A stretch of DNA of 33,947 bases from Nonomuraea sp. MG754425 (lineage in GTDB: Bacteria > Actinomycetota > Actinomycetes > Streptosporangiales > Streptosporangiaceae). Shown one piece after another: positions 23,806 through 31,516 of the stretch; position 1 is the stretch's first letter; every line of letters begins with the position of its first letter. The notes below the pieces were generated by a model. It did no database searches and was not told where the DNA came from. It worked only from the letters and a program-made list of their open reading frames with translations. Location: NCBI RefSeq assembly GCF_021699195.1, contig NZ_SSXE01000105.1, forward strand, positions 1 through 33,947, read 5' to 3'. The translations under genes and the position numbers were made by a program.

Positions 23806-24128
23806 CGCCACCACTCCAGAGTCACGTAGCGCCTTCGTTGCGTCTCAGTATGTGACGAGGGCGGGTGCTCGCGCGGGCCGATCCGGCCTCTTCCTCTTAC
23901 AGCTTTTTGAACCTCGGAGTTTCGCGGCATTCCACCGATAAGCAGTGGCATCTCCGCCAAATATCTCATTCAGCAGGCACCGAACGAGTTTCAGGAAGGA
24001 GGTTTTCCTCCGGAGGAGAAGAATTCACTCCGCCGGGTTCATTACGTCACCACCGGCGTCCGCGGGTGATCCCGTCAACAGGGTTACGCGTCTACAGTTA
24101 GGCAACCTTGACCGGGAGGTGGCGGGAA
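23806..24128. other. Gene-free, AT-richer 323-bp gap with a hairpin
   Basis: No reading frame here has a start with Shine-Dalgarno, actinomycete codon bias or a recognisable product. The middle (about 23885-24010) is visibly AT-richer than its surroundings. At 23998-24011 GGAGG-TTTT-CCTCC forms a short hairpin followed at once by GGAGG, a nested palindrome at 24007-24016. It should hold the divergent promoters of the glycosyltransferase and of the small gene at 24129. Confidence 0.6.
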
Positions 24129-24488
24129 ATGGGATCGGATCTCCGCAGCGGGACGGCCGGCGGCTCGGCCGTGCACACTGCTGAGTTCATCGTCTCCTCG
24201 GCGCGCCTGGCGGAGCTGCACCAGTGCTCCGCCGTGCTGCGCCGGACGAGGGCGCGGGCCGAAGAGATCGTGGACGAGGCGCGCACGCTGCTGGCCGAGG
24301 CCGAACGACACGGCGACGTGGCCGGCGTCCTGATGCTGCGTGGGCAGTTCGAGGAGGCGCGCGAGCGGTACGGCCAGGTGCTGAGCGCGTACCTGCTGCT
24401 CTCCCGCAGGATCAACGAGGAGCGGCAGGACATCTTGCGGATCCAGATCGACCGGGACCGCCTCACCCGCTTGTCAGGGGCTGCCTGA
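24129..24488 (+). CDS. Hypothetical helical protein (119 aa)
   Basis: I do not recognise this protein. After a flexible Gly/Ser-rich start, residues 20-115 are almost wholly helical with heptad-like patterning: SSARLAELHQCSAVLRRTRARAEEIVDEARTLL, a short break at HGDVAGV, then EEARERYGQVLSAYLLLSRRINEERQDILRIQ. A helical hairpin or coiled-coil dimer is likely. The ATG at 24129 is preceded by GGGAGG at about 10 bases. It is the first of three closely spaced small genes, with 17 bp to the next, and ends in RLSGAA. Confidence 0.75.
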   Translation: MGSDLRSGTAGGSAVHTAEFIVSSARLAELHQCSAVLRRTRARAEEIVDEARTLLAEAERHGDVAGVLMLRGQFEEARERYGQVLSAYLLLSRRINEERQDILRIQIDRDRLTRLSGAA

Positions 24489-24505
24489 CGCGCTACCGTC
24501 AGGTC

Positions 24506-24871
24506 ATGCCTGACTGGAAGGAAAAGATCCGCTGCTCCTTCTGCCACAAGAAGAGTACGGACGTGCAGAAAGTGATCGCCGGCCCGGGAGTACACATTTG
24601 TGACGAATGCGTCGGGCTGTGCAACGTCATCCTCGAACAGGATCGGCTCGCCCCCTCCACCGAGCCCCGACTTCCCACCTGGGAATCCATGTCAGTGGAC
24701 CAAATACTCGACCATCTCCCGAAAATCGCCGCAGTACAGGAACAAGTGGACGACAATCTGCGCGATTGGGTGGCGCACGTCCGCACCCGCGACGTGAGCT
24801 GGGAGCGGATCGGCGTCGCCCTCGGCATGACCCGGCAGTCGGCCTGGGAACGCTTCAGAAGCGAGACCTGA
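24506..24871 (+). CDS. ClpX-type zinc-finger protein with C-terminal helix-turn-helix-like segment
   Basis: The 121-residue protein begins with a ClpX C4 zinc finger: C10-x2-C13 (CSFCHKK) and C32-x2-C35 (CDECVGLCN), with the usual KVIAGPGVHICDEC spacing. There is no AAA+ domain, so it is not ClpX. The C-terminal half is helical and ends SWERIGVALGMTRQSAWERF, a helix-turn-helix pattern seen in actinobacterial Clp-related proteins. In ClpX this finger dimerises and binds adaptors and substrates; here a role in protein or DNA recognition is inference. It is 17 bp after the helical-protein gene and 53 bp before a 34-residue frame. Confidence 0.88.
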   Translation: MPDWKEKIRCSFCHKKSTDVQKVIAGPGVHICDECVGLCNVILEQDRLAPSTEPRLPTWESMSVDQILDHLPKIAAVQEQVDDNLRDWVAHVRTRDVSWERIGVALGMTRQSAWERFRSET

Positions 24872-24924
24872 GATGTTGTGAACCTCCCCGGGGCGTGGGG
24901 CGTCCTTCTCAGGGAGGCCCGATC

Positions 24925-25029
24925 ATGCACGTCCTGGAGGATGTGGCGAGCGATCTCGAACAGCTCCGTCTGGAGCTGAACCTGATCCAGGCGCTGCACG
25001 ACGAGGCGGAGCGGCTGGCCGCCGAATGA
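24925..25029 (+). CDS. Predicted 34-residue acidic amphipathic peptide
   Basis: A 34-codon frame begins with ATG, with a strong GGGAGG 7 bases upstream. The product is one amphipathic, acidic helix (DVASDLEQLRLELNLIQALH, then DEAERLAAE) with leucines in heptad spacing, so it could form a coiled coil. Codon third positions are GC-rich. It sits between the ClpX-finger gene and a strong terminator hairpin and would be the last gene of that transcript. CCTCCC at 24883-24888 can pair with the GGGAGG of its ribosome site. It could be a chance frame, but the ribosome site and position argue for a real microprotein. Confidence 0.55.
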   Translation: MHVLEDVASDLEQLRLELNLIQALHDEAERLAAE

Positions 25030-25034
25030 ACGGG

Positions 25035-25068
25035 CTCCAGCTCCCCGGGACGCCCCGGGGAGCTGGAG
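25035..25068 (+). terminator. Strong 15-bp hairpin ending the small-gene cluster
   Basis: CTCCAGCTCCCCGGG (25035-25049) pairs perfectly with CCCGGGGAGCTGGAG (25054-25068) around a 4-base loop, 5 bp after the stop of the 34-residue frame. There is no U tract, as is common in actinomycetes. It separates the cluster from the dehydrogenase promoter. Confidence 0.8.
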
Positions 25069-25130
25069 CAGGGGGCGCCGGTGGACGGCAGGCCGGCCCC
25101 CTGATCAGCGGCGCGCGCCGGGCGAACGGG

Positions 25131-25136
25131 TAAAGT
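25131..25136 (+). promoter_or_regulatory. -10 box of the 2-hydroxyacid dehydrogenase gene
   Basis: TAAAGT ends 8 bases before the ATG at 25145, so the transcript is leaderless or nearly so; no Shine-Dalgarno is present. Confidence 0.5.
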
Positions 25137-25144
25137 TCCTGATC

Positions 25145-26092
25145 ATGCTGCGTTGCGCCGTGCTTGACGACTACCAGGACGTCGCCCTCGGGCTGGCCGA
25201 CTGGTCCCGGGTGCGGGCGGAGAGCTTCCGCGAGCACTTCGCCCGCCAGGACGACCTCGTGGCCGCGATCCACGACCACGAGATCGTGGTCATCATGCGG
25301 GAGCGCACGCCGTTCACCGCCGAGCTGTTCGAGCGGCTGCCCAACCTGCGCCTGCTCATCACCACCGGCATGCGCAACGCCTCCGTCGATCTGGCGGCGG
25401 CGCGCGAGCGCGGCATCACGGTCTGCGGCACGGGCAGCAGCAGCACCCCGCCGGTCGAACTGACCTGGGCGCTCATCCTCGGCCTGGTCCGTCACCTGGT
25501 GCCCGAGTCGTCGGCCATGCGCGCGGGCGGGCCGTGGCAGCACACGCTCGGCATCGACCTGCACGGCCGCACGCTCGGGCTGCTCGGCCTGGGCAAGATC
25601 GGCTCGCGGGTCGCGGAGATCGGGCGGGCGTTCGGCATGGACGTCGTGGCGTGGAGCGCCAACCTCACCGAGGAGCACGCCGCGGCCCGCGGCGCGCGCC
25701 TGGCGCCCGACCTCGACGCGCTGCTGTCCGCCTCCGACGTCTTCTCCGTCCACGTCGTGCTCGGCGAGCGGACACGGGGGCTCGTCGGCCGGCGGGAGCT
25801 GGCGCTGATGAAGCCCACCGCGTACCTGATCAACACCGCGCGGGCGGCCGTCGTCGACCAGGACGCGCTGGCGGCGGCGCTGCGCGCCGGGCGTATCGCC
25901 GGAGCCGGGCTCGACGTGTTCGACCTGGAGCCGCTGCCCGAGGGGCACGCCTTCCGCACGCTGCCGAACGTGCTGGCCACGCCGCACCTCGGCTATGTCA
26001 CGGAGCTGAACTACCGGACGTACTTCCGCGAGGCCGTCGAGGACATCGACGCCTTCCTCGACGGCGCGCCGGTCCGCGTGCTGTCGCCCTGA
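25145..26092 (+). CDS. NAD-binding D-2-hydroxyacid dehydrogenase
   Basis: The 315-residue protein has the two-domain fold of D-isomer-specific 2-hydroxyacid dehydrogenases. The Rossmann motif GLLGLGKIGSRVAEIGRAFG lies at 145-164. The catalytic triad is complete: R233 (INTARAAVVD), E262 (VFDLEPLP) and H281 (ATPHLGYV). The N-terminal catalytic lobe begins CAVLDDYQDVALGLADW, as in the phosphoglycerate-dehydrogenase-like subgroup. It lacks the C-terminal ACT domain of SerA, so a serine-pathway role is not supported; the substrate is unknown. It converges on the CGNR regulator with 3 bp between the genes. Confidence 0.92.
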   Translation: MLRCAVLDDYQDVALGLADWSRVRAESFREHFARQDDLVAAIHDHEIVVIMRERTPFTAELFERLPNLRLLITTGMRNASVDLAAARERGITVCGTGSSSTPPVELTWALILGLVRHLVPESSAMRAGGPWQHTLGIDLHGRTLGLLGLGKIGSRVAEIGRAFGMDVVAWSANLTEEHAAARGARLAPDLDALLSASDVFSVHVVLGERTRGLVGRRELALMKPTAYLINTARAAVVDQDALAAALRAGRIAGAGLDVFDLEPLPEGHAFRTLPNVLATPHLGYVTELNYRTYFREAVEDIDAFLDGAPVRVLSP

Positions 26093-26095
26093 CCG

Positions 26096-26665
26096 TCACT
26101 CCGGTTTCGTCCTGGCCCTGAAGGCGGCCGTCTTCACCCGGTTCTGGCAGGCCGTCGAGCAGAAGCGGCGGGTGCCGTTGCGCGAGACGTCCACGTGGAC
26201 GCGGTCGCAGTGCGGCGCGGTGCAGACGCCCAGGCGGTCGCCGAACTCGCTGCCCAGCACGATCGCCAGGCCCGTGGCGCAACTCGCCGCCCAGTCGCCG
26301 GCCATCGTGCCGCCGGGGCCGTGGAAGTGCAGGTGCCAGGGCTCGCCGTCGTGCCGTTCGAGCATCGGCCTGGCGTCCGTCTCCGCCAGCAGCGCGTTCA
26401 CCCGCAGGGCCGCGCCGTCGAGGTCGCCGTCGGCGACCGCGCAGAAGACCGCGCGCAACCGGGTCGCGACCTGGGCCAGCTCGGCCCCCTCTGCCTCGGT
26501 GACCTCGCGGTGCGCGGGGTAGACGGCCCGCAGGCCCGCGGTGGCGGCGAGGCCGGCGTCGGACTGCGGGGAGAAGGGCCGCCCGCGCCGCTCCCCCGGG
26601 GTCAGCTCGTTGACGAGCGAGACCGCCACCCTGACGACGGCGTCCGTGTGACTGTTGTAGTCCAA
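26096..26665 (-). CDS. CGNR zinc-finger family regulator
   Basis: The 189-residue protein starts with LDYNSHTDAVVRVAVSLVNELTPG, an opening familiar from CGNR proteins, followed by an all-helical stress-response N-terminal domain. It ends in a small zinc finger: CTAPHCDRVHVDVSRNGTRR, FCSTACQNRVKTAAFRAR, with four cysteines and CQNR in place of the eponymous CGNR. A DNA-binding regulatory role is likely. Both possible starts are TTG; 26665 gives the family N-terminus, 26707 would add 14 residues. It diverges from the methyltransferase gene across 72 bp, its probable target. Confidence 0.85.
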   Translation of the reverse strand: MDYNSHTDAVVRVAVSLVNELTPGERRGRPFSPQSDAGLAATAGLRAVYPAHREVTEAEGAELAQVATRLRAVFCAVADGDLDGAALRVNALLAETDARPMLERHDGEPWHLHFHGPGGTMAGDWAASCATGLAIVLGSEFGDRLGVCTAPHCDRVHVDVSRNGTRRFCSTACQNRVKTAAFRARTKPE

Positions 26666-26737
26666 TTGACCAGTTACACCTTCGTGTTCTACGTTGTGAC
26701 TGCCCAAATCTTAAATGACAGTTACAGGGAGATGCCC

Positions 26738-27493
26738 GTGCTCACTCACGAAGCCGCGACGGAGTGGATCACCCGCTGGGACCGCCAGCAGGAGGGTTAC
26801 CTGCCCGACCGCGAGACGCGGTTCACCGCGCTGATCGACGCGGTGCAGGCGCTGGGGCGGCCCGATCCCGTGGTGATCGACCTGGGCTGCGGCCCCGGGT
26901 CGTTGTCCGCGCGGCTGCTGGAGCGGCTGCCCGCCGCCACCGTGATCCCGGTGGACGCCGACCCGCTGCTGCTGGGACTGGGGCGGGCCGCCTATCCGCA
27001 GCTCCCGTTCGTCTCGGCGGACCTGCGTACGAGCGGGTGGACGGAACTGCTCGGCCTGGACCGGCCGGCCGACGCGGCGGTCAGCACGACGGCGCTGCAC
27101 TGGATCTCCGGCCCCGAACTGAAGGACGTCTACGCCGAACTGGCCACCGTGCTGCGGCCCGGCGGGCTGCTGCTCAACGGCGACCACCTGGACACCGAGG
27201 ACGCCACCCCGGCGCTGTCGCGGCTGGAGCACGAGGTGCACCGGATCGAGACCGAGCGGGTGTTCGGCGCGAACCCGCCGGAGGACTGGCGGGCCTGGTG
27301 GGACGCGATCGAGGCGGACCCCGACCTGTCCGCGCTCAACGCCGCCCGTACGACGTCCGGCGCCGCCCACCGCGGCTCGGAGTCGCACCTGCTGTCGCAT
27401 CACGTGGAGGCGCTGCGCGAGGCCGGCTTCCCGGAGATCGGCACGTTGTGGCAGCGGGGGAACAACCGGCTGTTGTGCGCCGTACGGGGCTGA
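26738..27493 (+). CDS. SAM-dependent class I methyltransferase
   Basis: The 251-residue protein has the SAM-binding motif I VIDLGCGPGSLSARLLERL, motif II acid in VIPVDADPLLL, SADLRTSGW, and post-motif AVLRPGGLLLNGDHL. Class I methyltransferase fold; the substrate is unknown. AGGGAG lies directly against an ATG at 26732 but 6 bases before a GTG at 26738, so the GTG is preferred. It diverges from the CGNR regulator, with an octamer CAGTTACA repeated at 26671 and 26719 in the gap. Confidence 0.87.
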   Translation: MLTHEAATEWITRWDRQQEGYLPDRETRFTALIDAVQALGRPDPVVIDLGCGPGSLSARLLERLPAATVIPVDADPLLLGLGRAAYPQLPFVSADLRTSGWTELLGLDRPADAAVSTTALHWISGPELKDVYAELATVLRPGGLLLNGDHLDTEDATPALSRLEHEVHRIETERVFGANPPEDWRAWWDAIEADPDLSALNAARTTSGAAHRGSESHLLSHHVEALREAGFPEIGTLWQRGNNRLLCAVRG

Positions 27494-27538
27494 GCCTCCG
27501 GACGTCCCGCGAAAAGATGACATCACCTGTCGGGTATT

Positions 27539-27551
27539 CGACGTAACGTCG
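27539..27551. promoter_or_regulatory. Palindrome before the SDR gene, candidate operator
   Basis: CGACGT-A-ACGTCG is a perfect 13-bp palindrome ending 5 bases before the ATG at 27557. It directly follows GGGTATT, a possible -10, so a protein bound here would block transcription start. Confidence 0.4.
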
Positions 27552-27556
27552 CTCCC

Positions 27557-28474
27557 ATGAGCAACAACCCGCTGAAGGACAAGGTCGCGCTGGTGACCGG
27601 GGGCTCCCGCGCCGCCGGCCGCGGCATCGCCGTCGAGCTGGGCGCCGCCGGCGCCACCGTGTACGTGACCGCCCGCACCACCCGCGAGTCCCGATCCGAG
27701 TACGGCCGCCCCGAGACCATCGAGGAGACCGCCGAACTGGTGACCGCGGCCGGCGGCCACGGCATCGCCATCCAGGTGGACCACCTGGAACACGAGCAGG
27801 TCAAGGCCCTCGTGGACCGGATCGCCCGCGACCACGGCCGCCTCGACGTGCTGGTCAACGACATCTTCGGCGGCGATCCGCTGACCCAGTGGGAGACGCC
27901 GCTGTGGGAGCACGACCTCGACGGCGGCCTGCGCCTGCTCCGGCTGGCCATCGACACGCACATCATCACCAGCCACTACGCGCTGCCGCTGCTGATCAAG
28001 AACCCCGGCGGCCTCGTCGTCGAGATGACCGACGGGACCAAGAGCTACAACGACGACAACTACCGCGTCTCCTTCTTCTACGACCAGGCCAAGAGCGCGG
28101 TGCTCCGGCTCGGCTTCGCGCAGGCCCACGAGCTGCGGCCGTTCGGGTGCGCGGCGGTGGCGCTGACGCCCGGCTGGCTCAGGTCCGAGGCGATGCTGGA
28201 GCACTTCGGGGTGACGGAGGAGAACTGGCGCGACGCCGCCGCCCGCGAACCGCACTTCGTGATCTCCGAGTCGCCGCGGTTCGTCGGCCGCGCGGTCGCC
28301 GCCCTGGCCGCGGACGCGGACGTGCTGCGCTGGAGCGGGCAGTCGCTGTCGAGCGGGCAACTGGCCCTCGAATACGGCTTCACGGACGTGGACGGCTCCC
28401 GGCCCGACTGCTGGCGTTACCTCGTGGAGGTCCAGGATCCGGGCAAGCCCGCCGACGTGACCGGCTACCGCTGA
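27557..28474 (+). CDS. Short-chain dehydrogenase/reductase
   Basis: The 305-residue SDR has the cofactor-binding motif VTGGSRAAGRGIAVELG, then DVLVNDIFGG in place of the usual NNAG, and the active-site YDQAKSA (Tyr-x3-Lys). It is longer than a classical SDR. The long ARTTRESRSEYGRPETIEETAE loop and the C-terminal extension (LEYGFTDVDGSRPDCWRYL) are features I associate with DHRS1-like SDRs. The substrate is unknown. It follows the methyltransferase by 63 bp with its own promoter region, including a 13-bp palindrome. Confidence 0.9.
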   Translation: MSNNPLKDKVALVTGGSRAAGRGIAVELGAAGATVYVTARTTRESRSEYGRPETIEETAELVTAAGGHGIAIQVDHLEHEQVKALVDRIARDHGRLDVLVNDIFGGDPLTQWETPLWEHDLDGGLRLLRLAIDTHIITSHYALPLLIKNPGGLVVEMTDGTKSYNDDNYRVSFFYDQAKSAVLRLGFAQAHELRPFGCAAVALTPGWLRSEAMLEHFGVTEENWRDAAAREPHFVISESPRFVGRAVAALAADADVLRWSGQSLSSGQLALEYGFTDVDGSRPDCWRYLVEVQDPGKPADVTGYR

Positions 28475-28535
28475 CCGGCTCCCCACGGCCCCGGCGCGGC
28501 CGGTCGCCCGCGCGCGGGCCGGGGCGTCCGCGGCC

Positions 28536-30197
28536 TCAGCCCGGCTCGCACACCAGCGGATACGCCGTCTCCGAGCAGGGCCGGTTGCCGAACTCCCGCA
28601 GGATGTCCTTGCCGCCCTGGTCGGTGAGATAACGCAGGAAGGCCGCGCCGATGGAGCCGGCGGGCAGTTCCCCGTAGGTGTAGGCGAACTCGGTCTGCCA
28701 GTAGGGATAGCTTCCGTCCTCGATGCCCTCCAGCGTCGCCGGCATCTGGTCGATCCGCAGCCGTACGACGCCCGCGGCCGTCGCGGCGCTGCTCACCTCG
28801 CTGTGCCCGAGCGCGCCGGGGATCTCGGCCACCTTCTGCAGCAGCGTGGGCGTGCCGTCGACCTCGCACCTGCCCGGCCGCGCGCGGTCCAGGGCCGCGC
28901 AGTCGTTGACGGTGGCCTCCGGCACGTCGAGGCCGGAGGTCCCCTTGCCGTTCAGCACGCGCGACACCAGGGCGGTCCGCGTGCCGGAGCCGCGATGGCG
29001 GCTGACGAGCTGGATCGGCAGCGCCGCCCCGCCCACCTGCGACCAGTCGGTGATCTTCAGCGCGTAGATGTCGCGGACCTGCTGGGACGACAGGTTCCGC
29101 ACGCCCGCGTCCTGGCTGACGACCAGCGTGAACAACGAGTACGCGACCGGCCGGGAGAGCACCTGCGGGTGGTTGCCCTCCGCGAGACCGTCGGTGAACG
29201 CGATGTGGTCGCCGAGCCCGGCGCCGGCGGCGAGTTCGGCGCCCCGGCCGGCCCGCTCCAGCGCGTTGACGCCCTCCGCGCTGCCCTGGAACGTCCCGTC
29301 CCCGAGGGGGATGCCGGCGTTCCTCCCCCGGCAGAGCCGCACGTAGCTCTCGGCCGCCGCGCGGATCGCGGGCTCGAAGGCCGTCGAGCCGTGCAGGTGC
29401 AGCGTGCCGCCGACGCAGTCCAGCGGTGGCGGGTCCGTCCGCCAGAGCAGCGTGAGGCCGGACTGGGTGAGCACCGCCGTCGTCAGCAGGACGATGCCCA
29501 CCAGCGCCGGTCTGGAGGCGAAGGTGTGGCTCTCGGTCCTGGCCGGCTTGAGCCGGGCGAGCCAGCCCAGCCAGCGGAGCGAGCGCCCGCTCACGTCGGC
29601 GCGGAAGACCGGCTTGGCGAACGTGTCCCCCGGCGTCCCCGACCGGCGCTCCAGGACCGCCAGGACCTTGTAGTGGGCGCCGGGGTTCAGCTTGACCTTG
29701 GGCAGCCCGATGACGCCCGCGCCGTCCTCCTCCCCCCGCCCGAAGCCGTCGGCCTCCATGGTGACGCCGTCCGCGTGGGTGATGAAGAAGTCGCGCAGCT
29801 CGGACTGGCTGAACTCGGTCACCGCCAGGCCCACGACCCGGCGGTCCCGGAACGTCACCCGGATGCCGGTCTTGTCCTTCTCGGGGGTCAGGTAGTCGCC
29901 CTCGACGATCTCCATCCAGCCGGCGTTCTCGATCCGCAGCAGCACGAACGAGGGCTCCTTGAGCGCCCTGCCGTCCTCCTGCAGCCGCGCCAGCATGTCG
30001 GCGCTCGGCGCGTGCGCCGTGTCCGTGGCGAGGGTGTCCATCTGCACCCGGTAGCCGAGGCGTTTGCGACGGACGACGGCGAACTCCCACACGAACGCCA
30101 TGAGGGGGATCGCGATGCTCAGGACGGCGACGACTGTGTCGAAATCCCATTCAAAGCCGAGGCTCACCGTCGCTACCGAAGACAACGAAGCGTACAT
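28536..30197 (-). CDS. Membrane-tethered PstS-like substrate-binding protein
   Basis: The 553-residue protein has an N-terminal helix (about 21-41, TVVAVLSIAIPLMAFVWEF) followed by VVRRKRLGY, a beta-rich domain of about 180 residues (50-225), a second helix (about 230-252) and a C-terminal periplasmic-binding-protein domain (262-553). That domain has phosphate-binder-like motifs: LHLHGSTAFEPAIRAA and SRHRGSGTRTALVSRVL. With helix 1 running outside to inside, the beta domain would be cytoplasmic and the binding domain outside. There is no transporter, kinase or sigma-regulator gene next to it, so a receptor role is inference. The ATG at 30197 has a distant GGAGGGG; in-frame codons upstream are possible. 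Divergent from the P450. Confidence 0.8.
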   Translation of the reverse strand: MYASLSSVATVSLGFEWDFDTVVAVLSIAIPLMAFVWEFAVVRRKRLGYRVQMDTLATDTAHAPSADMLARLQEDGRALKEPSFVLLRIENAGWMEIVEGDYLTPEKDKTGIRVTFRDRRVVGLAVTEFSQSELRDFFITHADGVTMEADGFGRGEEDGAGVIGLPKVKLNPGAHYKVLAVLERRSGTPGDTFAKPVFRADVSGRSLRWLGWLARLKPARTESHTFASRPALVGIVLLTTAVLTQSGLTLLWRTDPPPLDCVGGTLHLHGSTAFEPAIRAAAESYVRLCRGRNAGIPLGDGTFQGSAEGVNALERAGRGAELAAGAGLGDHIAFTDGLAEGNHPQVLSRPVAYSLFTLVVSQDAGVRNLSSQQVRDIYALKITDWSQVGGAALPIQLVSRHRGSGTRTALVSRVLNGKGTSGLDVPEATVNDCAALDRARPGRCEVDGTPTLLQKVAEIPGALGHSEVSSAATAAGVVRLRIDQMPATLEGIEDGSYPYWQTEFAYTYGELPAGSIGAAFLRYLTDQGGKDILREFGNRPCSETAYPLVCEPG

Positions 30198-30292
30198 GGC
30201 CGTTAACCCGGCCCCTCCTGCCCGTGAACAACACGCGACCTTCGTCGCCCGGTCGGCTGGACGACGCCCCGCGCGCACGCGAGGGTCAGACC

Positions 30293-31516
30293 ATGACCAC
30301 CCACGATGCCCCCATCCTCGTCGGAACCCCCGAGTTCAAGGCCGACGCCCACGCCCGCTACGCCGCCCTGCGCGAACGCGGCCCCATCCATCGGGTGCGC
30401 TCCGCCGACGGTTCGGCGCTGTGGCTGGTCGTCGACCACGAGCTGGCCCGGGAGGCGCTGGCCCATCCGAAGCTGAGCAAGGATCCCGAGCCGTTCGCCG
30501 AGCGGCTGCGCGCGGCCGGGCAGCACATCATGCTCGCCGGCTCCGGTTTCGGCGGGAACATGCTGACCGCCGACCCGCCGGAGCACACCCGGCTGCGCCG
30601 TCTGGTCTCCAGGGCCTTCACCGCGGGCGCCGCCGAACGGCTCGCCCCGTGGATCGAGCGGCTCTCCCACCGGCTGCTCGACGACGTCGCCGCCGCCGGC
30701 TCGGCCGACCTGGTCGCGTCCTTCACCCGGCCACTGCCCATGGCGGTCATCTGCGAGTTGCTCGGTGTCCCCGAGGAGCGCCGGGCCGACCTGCAGCGCT
30801 GGACCCGCCAGGGCATGGACAACCCCTCCGAGGGGCAGCGGGCCGCCCTGAGCGCGCTCAACGCCTACCTCCGCGGCCTCCTCGACGACAAGCGCCGGGC
30901 CCCGGCGGACGACCTGCTGTCCCAGCTCATCCGCGTACGCGACGACGACCACGACCGCCTGTCCGGCACCGAGCTGCTCGGGACCACCGTCCTGCTGGTC
31001 GTCGCCGGTCACGAGACCACCGTGAATCTCCTGGGCAACGCGGTGGCCGCGCTGCTCAGCCATCCGGAGCAGGCCGCGTACCTCAGGGCGCGGCCCGAGC
31101 GCGTGCCGGCGGCGGTGGAGGAGTTCCTGCGCTACGACGCTCCCGTCGAGACCACGCCCGCCCGCTTCGCCACCGAGGACCTCGACCTCGGCGGGCAGCG
31201 CGTCAGGGCCGGTCAGGCCGTCGCGATCGCGCTCACCTCGGCCAGCCGGGCCTTCCTGCCCGCGGACGAGGCCGCCCGCCTCGACGTGACCCGCCCCGAC
31301 CCGCGGCACCTCGCCTTCGGCCACGGCATCCACTACTGCCTGGGCGCGCCGCTGGCCCGGATCGAGGCCGCCGTGGCGCTGCGCGTGCTGCTGGCCCGGC
31401 TGCCCGGCCTGGCCTGGGCCGACCCGTCGGCCGAGGTGCGCTGGCTGCCCGCCGGCATCACCCGCGGGCCCGTCGCCCTGCCCGTGCGGTTCACGCCGTC
31501 CGGTGACCGGGGCTAG
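30293..31516 (+). CDS. Cytochrome P450
   Basis: The 407-residue soluble P450 has all hallmarks: I-helix VVAGHETTVNLLG, ExxR in EEFLRYDAPVE, and the haem-binding FGHGIHYCLGAPLAR with Cys349 as thiolate ligand. It is of the bacterial class I type, which needs ferredoxin and reductase; neither is nearby. No biosynthetic genes adjoin it, so the substrate is open. The ATG at 30293 has GAGG about 8 bases upstream. Its TAG stop lies in a CTAG that also holds the stop of the convergent acetyltransferase. Confidence 0.95.
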   Translation: MTTHDAPILVGTPEFKADAHARYAALRERGPIHRVRSADGSALWLVVDHELAREALAHPKLSKDPEPFAERLRAAGQHIMLAGSGFGGNMLTADPPEHTRLRRLVSRAFTAGAAERLAPWIERLSHRLLDDVAAAGSADLVASFTRPLPMAVICELLGVPEERRADLQRWTRQGMDNPSEGQRAALSALNAYLRGLLDDKRRAPADDLLSQLIRVRDDDHDRLSGTELLGTTVLLVVAGHETTVNLLGNAVAALLSHPEQAAYLRARPERVPAAVEEFLRYDAPVETTPARFATEDLDLGGQRVRAGQAVAIALTSASRAFLPADEAARLDVTRPDPRHLAFGHGIHYCLGAPLARIEAAVALRVLLARLPGLAWADPSAEVRWLPAGITRGPVALPVRFTPSGDRG

